Source: Eubacteriales Family XIII. Incertae Sedis bacterium
GTDB taxonomy: Bacteria > Bacillota_A > Clostridia > Peptostreptococcales > Anaerovoracaceae
Length of the DNA: 15,098 nt
NCBI GenBank assembly: GCA_031280075.1
Contig: JAITHG010000279.1
Location: forward strand, 1 to 15,098
Direction: 5' to 3'
Shown piece by piece: positions 11,361 through 15,098 of this stretch; the stretch's first letter is position 1; every line of letters starts with the position of its first letter. The translations under genes were made by a program, and so were the position numbers. The notes beneath the pieces are model-generated. The model saw only the letters and a list, made by a program, of their open reading frames with translations. It did not search any database and was not told where the DNA came from.

Positions 11361-11580
11361 ATGAAGGCAGTAAAAGCATATTATGATGGCAAAGCGTTCA
11401 TACCATTGATGCCAGTAAGAGCAACCAAAATCATGCCATCATTCCAATTTTGGATGATTCGAAAGAAGCAGGTTACAAAAAAACTATTCCCAGTACGCAG
11501 GCGCACTTTCAGATGGGAACGATGCTGAGCTTAGGGAAATTTTGAAGGATACGCAGAAAGCGGACAGCAGTGAATGGTAG
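11361..11580 (+). pseudogene. Frameshifted small antitoxin-like gene
   Basis: Reading begins at ATG 11361 with MKAVKAYYDGKAFIPLMPVR, a beta-hairpin start like that of small DUF104/AF2212-type antitoxins. Sense coding then moves to a second frame (NHAIIPILDDSKEAGY, from about 11429) and to a third (NYSQYAGALSDGNDAE, then LREILKDTQKADSSEW and a TAG stop at 11578-11580). Both shifts fall at A-runs: AAAA at 11427-11430 and AAAAAAA at 11477-11483. One extra A in each would restore a continuous 73-residue protein. No toxin partner follows. The family name comes from memory of the sequence style and is moderately sure. The gene is either decayed or affected by homopolymer sequencing errors. It is less GC-rich than its neighbours. 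Confidence 0.65.
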
Positions 11581-11679
11581 CGTGATCAATACCATCCCTG
11601 CATGACCCCGCTCGTGGCAGCGAAGAACGAACGCACGGATCTGGGCCACACTAGGAACCAATTGAAAGGAGCCAACGCA
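11581..11679 (+). other. Gap between antitoxin remnant and trxB
   Basis: About 100 bp with no gene I can support. It contains an in-frame ATG at 11602 that would lengthen TrxB by 26 residues, but without a ribosome-binding site or family similarity. No toxin fragment, terminator or convincing promoter is visible. Confidence 0.5.
11665..11671 (+). promoter_or_regulatory. Shine-Dalgarno that fixes the trxB start
   Basis: AAAGGAG ends eight bases before ATG 11680, which opens the reading frame just ahead of the FAD-binding strand. This supports 11680 over the in-frame ATG at 11602. Confidence 0.8.
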
Positions 11680-12627
11680 ATGCAGGAAATGCAGCAAAAA
11701 AAATACGACGCGATCATCATTGGCGGCGGACCTGCGGGTCTGTCTGCCGCGATCTACGCGCGGCGCGGCGGGCTTGAGACCCTGCTGCTCGAAAAGGCGC
11801 AGGAAGGCGGCACCATCGCCATCACCGCAGAGGTAGAGAACTATCCCGGCGGCATCAAGGGCGAGTCTGGCGCGGAGCTTGCCGCGCGCATGGCGGAGCA
11901 GGCGACATCCTTCGGCTGCGACAAAGCCCGGGGCGAAGTGGTCTCCGTCGACTTCTCGGGATCTGTCAAGGAAGTCCGGACGGCGGATGCCGTCTGGCAG
12001 GGGGCGCACGTCATCATCGCGACAGGCAGCCTGCCCCAGACGCTGGGCGTGCCCGGCGAGGCGGAGTTTGCGGGGCGGGGTGTCTCGTACTGCGCCACCT
12101 GCGACGCGCCGTTCTTCCGTGGGTTGCAGGTCTACGTGGTCGGCGGCGGCAACTCCGCCGTGGAAGAGGCGCTGCACCTCGCGCACTTCGCGCGCCAGGT
12201 CACGATCATCCACCGGCGCGACCAACTGCGCGCCTCGCCTGCCATCCAGAAAAAGGCGATGGAGGCTGAAAACATAGACTTTCTCTGGGACACGGTCGTC
12301 AAGGAGATCAAAGGCGAAGTCGTCCTCGGCACGATCGTCGCCGAAAACGTGAAGAGCGGGGCGGTGACGGAGATCACAGCGCCTGCCGGTGACGGGCTGA
12401 TGGGGCTGTTCGTCTTCGCCGGCATCCGCCCGCAGACGGATGCCTTCGAAGGGCTGCTCGACATGCGGGACGGTTACATTGTTACGGACGAATGCATGCG
12501 CACGAACGTCCCGGGCGTGTATGCGGCAGGCGATGTCCGGTGCAAGGAACTGCGCCAGGCAGTGACAGCGGCGGCGGACGGGGCGATGGCGGCGTATGCG
12601 ATCGAAAGGGATATGATGCGCGGCTGA
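11680..12627 (+). CDS. trxB: Thioredoxin reductase (NADPH)
   Basis: Cytoplasmic FAD enzyme that passes electrons from NADPH to thioredoxin. The 315 residues match the low-molecular-weight bacterial type. It shows the FAD-binding GGGPAG at 15-20, the redox-active CATC at 138-141, the NADPH-binding GGGNSAVEEA from 155, and HRRDQLR at 178-184, whose arginines normally recognise the NADPH 2'-phosphate. The C-terminal FAD motif GVYAAGDV is present. The start at 11680 is chosen because AAAGGAG lies eight bases upstream and the protein then begins a few residues before the first beta strand. No thioredoxin gene is adjacent. The distance to plsC is about 37 bp. A ferredoxin- or other flavin-dependent relative is possible, but the HRRxxxR motif favours NADPH. 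Confidence 0.93.
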   Translation: MQEMQQKKYDAIIIGGGPAGLSAAIYARRGGLETLLLEKAQEGGTIAITAEVENYPGGIKGESGAELAARMAEQATSFGCDKARGEVVSVDFSGSVKEVRTADAVWQGAHVIIATGSLPQTLGVPGEAEFAGRGVSYCATCDAPFFRGLQVYVVGGGNSAVEEALHLAHFARQVTIIHRRDQLRASPAIQKKAMEAENIDFLWDTVVKEIKGEVVLGTIVAENVKSGAVTEITAPAGDGLMGLFVFAGIRPQTDAFEGLLDMRDGYIVTDECMRTNVPGVYAAGDVRCKELRQAVTAAADGAMAAYAIERDMMRG

Positions 12628-12628
12628 C

Positions 12629-12657
12629 TTGCACTTGTGCCGCGCATTTGATACATT
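12629..12657 (+). promoter_or_regulatory. Weak possible promoter for plsC
   Basis: TTGCAC (12629-12634) and TACATT (12652-12657) are 17 bp apart, matching three and four consensus bases. A start site would fall at about the plsC ATG, leaving almost no leader. Read-through from trxB is the simpler alternative. Confidence 0.25.
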
Positions 12658-12664
12658 AGTACTT

Positions 12665-13420
12665 ATGAAAATCAACATGTTGCGCAGCCTGCCCTTTTTC
12701 CTCTGGGCTGGCAAGTGCCTCCTGCAAGTCGGGGAGGAGAGAAGAAAAATAGACGCGGCGCGCGCCGCGGGCGATTTCGCCTTGGAACAGAAGAACATCT
12801 GCGACACCCTGTCCTACTGGGGACCGAAGGCGTTCGCGCGCTTCAAGGGCAGTACGATGCGCATGGACGGGCTGAAGAACATCCCCGAAGGCCCCGTACT
12901 CTTCGTTTCCAACCACCAGGGCTATGGTGACATCATCATCTACATGAGCGCGGTGGCAGGCATGCACAAGCAGATCGGCTTCGTGGCGCGGAGCAACCTG
13001 CGCAAGTTGCCCATGCTCGGCAGCTGGATCACCCGCGTCCGGAGCCTGCTCATCGAGCGGAATGACGCGCGCGCGGCGGTGCAGACCTTCAAGACCGGGG
13101 AGGAATGGCTCCGGCAGGGGTTCAGTCTCGTCATCTTCCCGGAGGGGACGCGCAGCCACAGCAATGAGATGGGCGAGTTCAAGAAGGGGAGCCTGCGGCT
13201 CGCGACACAGGCGGGCGTGCCCATCGTGCCCGTTACGCTGTGGAACGGCTGGAAGCTCTTCGAAGAATATGGCTACCCCCACACGGCGGACGTGCGCTTT
13301 TTCGTCCATCAGCCCATCGAGACAGCGGGGATGACGCGGCAGGAACAGGCGGGGTTGACGGAGCGTGTAGAATCTGTCATCCGCACAAAACTGGAAGAAT
13401 GGAAACTGGAAGGAGCATGA
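12665..13420 (+). CDS. plsC: 1-acyl-sn-glycerol-3-phosphate acyltransferase
   Basis: Membrane-associated enzyme that adds the second acyl chain to lysophosphatidate, forming phosphatidic acid for phospholipid synthesis. The 251 residues show the acyltransferase HxxxxD motif as NHQGYGD (H84, D89) and the FPEGTRS glycerolphosphate-binding motif at 158-164, followed by GSLRLA and PIVPVTLWNG. A hydrophobic N-terminus (LRSLPFFLWAG) may sit in the membrane. I start at ATG 12665; the frame could open at TTG 12629, but neither has a clear Shine-Dalgarno at proper spacing. The stop lies four bases before the PAP2 start, and the PAP2 ribosome-binding site is inside the end of this gene, so the two are translationally linked. 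The product of this enzyme is a potential substrate of the PAP2 enzyme. Confidence 0.92.
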   Translation: MKINMLRSLPFFLWAGKCLLQVGEERRKIDAARAAGDFALEQKNICDTLSYWGPKAFARFKGSTMRMDGLKNIPEGPVLFVSNHQGYGDIIIYMSAVAGMHKQIGFVARSNLRKLPMLGSWITRVRSLLIERNDARAAVQTFKTGEEWLRQGFSLVIFPEGTRSHSNEMGEFKKGSLRLATQAGVPIVPVTLWNGWKLFEEYGYPHTADVRFFVHQPIETAGMTRQEQAGLTERVESVIRTKLEEWKLEGA

Positions 13421-13424
13421 GGGA

Positions 13425-14354
13425 ATGGAGATATACAGGACACAGAACAGACCGGTCATAAGATGGATCTTCCTGATCCTGTTCGCGTCGATCTTTGCGG
13501 GGGATCTCGTCCTTGTTAAGCTGGACGGGATTGGCTTCCTTGACAGCATGGTGTCGGATTTCTGCCCCCTGCTGCACGACGAAATGCTGACGATGATCGC
13601 GAAGGGCATCACGTTCATGGCGAACACGACGACCCTGCTCGCGCTCTGCATCCTGCTCATCCTGCTGCCTACGCGGGGGACGATCGGCTTCCCCGTCGGC
13701 ATCGCGACCGGGATTGCAGCGCTCTGCCACTTCGGGCTGAAGGAACTCATCGCCCGCCCGCGCCCCGATGCCGGGCAGTGGCTCGTGAACGTCACAGGCT
13801 ATAGCTTCCCAAGCGGGCACTCGAATGCCGCCCTCGTCTTCTATCTCTTCCTCATGCTGCTGCTGCGGCGCTATCTGCTACTGAACAAGAACACGGGCGC
13901 TTCCGCCTTCGTCTGCATCGTATTTCCCTTGCTCGTCGTCGCCATCGGTGCAAGCCGCCTCTACCTGGGTGTCCACTACGCATCGGATGTCATCGGCGGC
14001 TGGTCGCTCGGCATGTGCCTGCTCGTCATCCTCTTCACGCTCTATGAGATCTTTTGGCCGCACACCCTCCAGTTCACGGAGGGGGACACGAGCTGGGGCA
14101 TGCTGCGCAAGCGCCGCCCCTGGCGGCATCCGCAGACGCAGACCAAGGACACGGACATGATTCAGTTCCCCAAAAACCGCACGCCGTGGCGTCGCCCGAA
14201 TACGACGGCAAAGCGCCGCGAGCAGGAGGAGCAGAAACGCCGCGACCAAGAAGAAAAGGAACGCGTCAAACGCGAACGGCGCGGGATACCGGAAGAGGAC
14301 ATCGCTTCAGACGACGGCAGCCTGCCGGACAGCGCCAAACAAGAAGAAGCCTGA
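13425..14354 (+). CDS. PAP2-family membrane phosphatase with charged C-terminal tail
   Basis: Integral membrane phosphatase of the PAP2 superfamily, acting on a lipid phosphate or diphosphate such as phosphatidate, phosphatidylglycerophosphate or undecaprenyl diphosphate. All three motifs are present: KELIARPRP (K106), PSGH (129-132) and SRLYLGVHYASD (S177, R178, H184, D188). Five or six hydrophobic spans lie between about residues 7 and 215. The last ~85 residues are unusual: two PWRxP motifs (PWRHP, PWRRP), then a very charged helix rich in Arg, Glu and Lys. The catalytic region is the usual size for the family; the tail accounts for the total of 309. AAGGAG (13410-13415) inside plsC is nine bases before ATG 13425. 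Substrate cannot be decided from sequence; pairing with plsC favours phospholipid metabolism. Confidence 0.9.
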   Translation: MEIYRTQNRPVIRWIFLILFASIFAGDLVLVKLDGIGFLDSMVSDFCPLLHDEMLTMIAKGITFMANTTTLLALCILLILLPTRGTIGFPVGIATGIAALCHFGLKELIARPRPDAGQWLVNVTGYSFPSGHSNAALVFYLFLMLLLRRYLLLNKNTGASAFVCIVFPLLVVAIGASRLYLGVHYASDVIGGWSLGMCLLVILFTLYEIFWPHTLQFTEGDTSWGMLRKRRPWRHPQTQTKDTDMIQFPKNRTPWRRPNTTAKRREQEEQKRRDQEEKERVKRERRGIPEEDIASDDGSLPDSAKQEEA

Positions 14355-14451
14355 CCCAGTCCGAAGACCGGCACCAAACCAAACGATTCGTCAATTCAAT
14401 AACTTGACAGTCGGACATCCGGACAGCGAGCCGTCTGTGGGCGGAGATGCC

Positions 14452-15006
14452 CTATTTCCGCCCCGCCACAGGGTCGTAGCGGTCGAAGAAGATGCTCTTG
14501 CTCGTGACGGACAGCGGGATGCCGTACGCGACACGGACGCTCTCCGAAAACAGCCCCATCCGCACGGCTGCCTTGCCTGCCGAATAGAGGACGCGGTTGT
14601 CGATGCGCCCGTCCATGGCGACGGCGGCAGCAGAGCCGACCGCGATGCCAAGGTCGGTGATGTTGAAGGCGCAGTTCGCGCCCGCCTGCGCCATCTCCGC
14701 ACAGTTGGAAAATCCGCAGTATGCGCAGTGCTTGAGACCGCCGGGCTTGTTTTTCACGGCGATGAGCACGATGAGTTCGGCATCGTCCAGGTTGCCCGCG
14801 TCGCGCCCGAACGGGCCGTATCCCTCGACCTCCTCGTGGATCTTCCGCATCTCCGCAGCGAGCGCGTCCTTGTCGTCCCCGTCCAGGATGAGCGTCTCGA
14901 GATTGTCGATCCCCTTGCCCTTCGGCGCGGTGCGCGCCGCCGCAAGCATTCCTTCTGCCACACGGTAGATGGCGGAACGCTCCGCTTCCTTTGCTGTGAT
15001 CTTCAT
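14452..15006 (-). CDS. DUF2148 ferredoxin-domain protein
   Basis: Small cytoplasmic protein of the DUF2148 (COG4739) family, annotated elsewhere only as containing a ferredoxin domain. The 184 residues have four cysteines, C94, C97, C102 and C112 (CAYCGFSNC, then GANCAFN), suited to an iron-sulfur cluster. The following DLGIAVGSAAAVAM is the conserved segment of the family. The N-terminus, MKITAKEAERSAIYRVAEGM, and the C-terminal YDPVAGRK are also typical. ATG 15006 has AGGAG seven bases upstream. The gene converges on the PAP2 gene with 97 bp between. The partner or reaction is unknown; the Cys spacing indicates cluster binding but not the redox partner. A further minus-strand gene may end just upstream at 15071. 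Confidence 0.9.
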   Translation of the reverse strand: MKITAKEAERSAIYRVAEGMLAAARTAPKGKGIDNLETLILDGDDKDALAAEMRKIHEEVEGYGPFGRDAGNLDDAELIVLIAVKNKPGGLKHCAYCGFSNCAEMAQAGANCAFNITDLGIAVGSAAAVAMDGRIDNRVLYSAGKAAVRMGLFSESVRVAYGIPLSVTSKSIFFDRYDPVAGRK

Positions 15007-15070
15007 CGAATCTCTCCTTTCCTTGTGTCGGCTTGCATTGCCTTTTCTACGGGCGGTCTGCCCCTGCCCC

Positions 15071-15098
15071 TCAGCGCAGCTTGATATGCACTTCGCGG
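15071..15098 (-). CDS. Possible C-terminal end of an upstream minus-strand gene
   Basis: On the minus strand the last bases read REVHIKLR followed by TGA (15071-15073), running off the window edge. Only eight codons are visible, so this rests on frame plausibility and on the position 64 bp upstream of the DUF2148 gene in the same direction. No function can be assigned. Confidence 0.3.

Noticed and set aside
11194..11379. Longer N-terminus for LeuB
   Set aside because: The extra 62 residues have no family similarity, overlap the leuB -10 element, and a perfect AGGAGG supports ATG 11193.
11602..11679. ATG 11602 as the TrxB start
   Set aside because: It adds 26 residues before the FAD-binding strand and has no SD; ATG 11680 has AAAGGAG at eight bases.
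14439..14463. Hairpin (GGGCGGA/TCCGCCC) at the DUF2148 stop codon as a terminator
   Set aside because: The 7-bp stem is real but has an 11-base loop and no U-tract on either strand, so it is not supported as an intrinsic terminator.

Overview
The window is GC-rich and densely coding, with strong Shine-Dalgarno (SD) sequences (AGGAGG type) and several TTG starts. Gene content (MurJ, UPF0182, DUF2148 ferredoxin-domain protein, an antitoxin-like remnant) and protein style suggest a Firmicute, most likely a diderm Negativicute of the Selenomonas type. That placement is inference from the look of the proteins; no rRNA or other marker lies in the window.

Left part (1-8281, plus strand). A good promoter precedes a 1255-residue protein: an N-terminal zinc ribbon, a coiled coil, about 700 residues of Pro/Ala-rich repeats, one membrane span and a small C-terminal domain, probably outside the membrane. 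It is followed by a UPF0182 polytopic membrane protein and then by serS. Both of these appear to start at TTG behind an ACAGGAGC-containing leader.

Middle (8282-11193, minus strand). A perfect 14-bp hairpin separates serS from the convergent murJ (lipid II flippase). leuB (3-isopropylmalate dehydrogenase) lies just upstream of murJ and reads the same way. LeuB carries a Lys-Tyr pair where NAD-dependent enzymes have Asp-Ile, a feature of NADP-dependent isocitrate dehydrogenase. Heptamer-based tandem repeats lie on both sides of serS. A 12-bp AT-rich direct repeat sits at the leuB/murJ junction.

Intergenic 11194-11679. Divergent promoter-like elements flank a small antitoxin-like gene. It is broken by two frameshifts, and both would be repaired by one extra A in an A-run.

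Right part (11680-15098). trxB (thioredoxin reductase), plsC (acylglycerolphosphate acyltransferase) and a PAP2 phosphatase run on the plus strand. The last two are tightly coupled and fit phospholipid or lipid-carrier metabolism. A DUF2148 ferredoxin-domain gene converges on them from the minus strand, and the last few codons of another minus-strand gene may lie at the right edge.

Overall this is mostly a housekeeping and envelope neighbourhood. The least understood part is the zinc-ribbon/repeat/membrane protein next to UPF0182. No mobile element, CRISPR array, tRNA or rRNA was seen.
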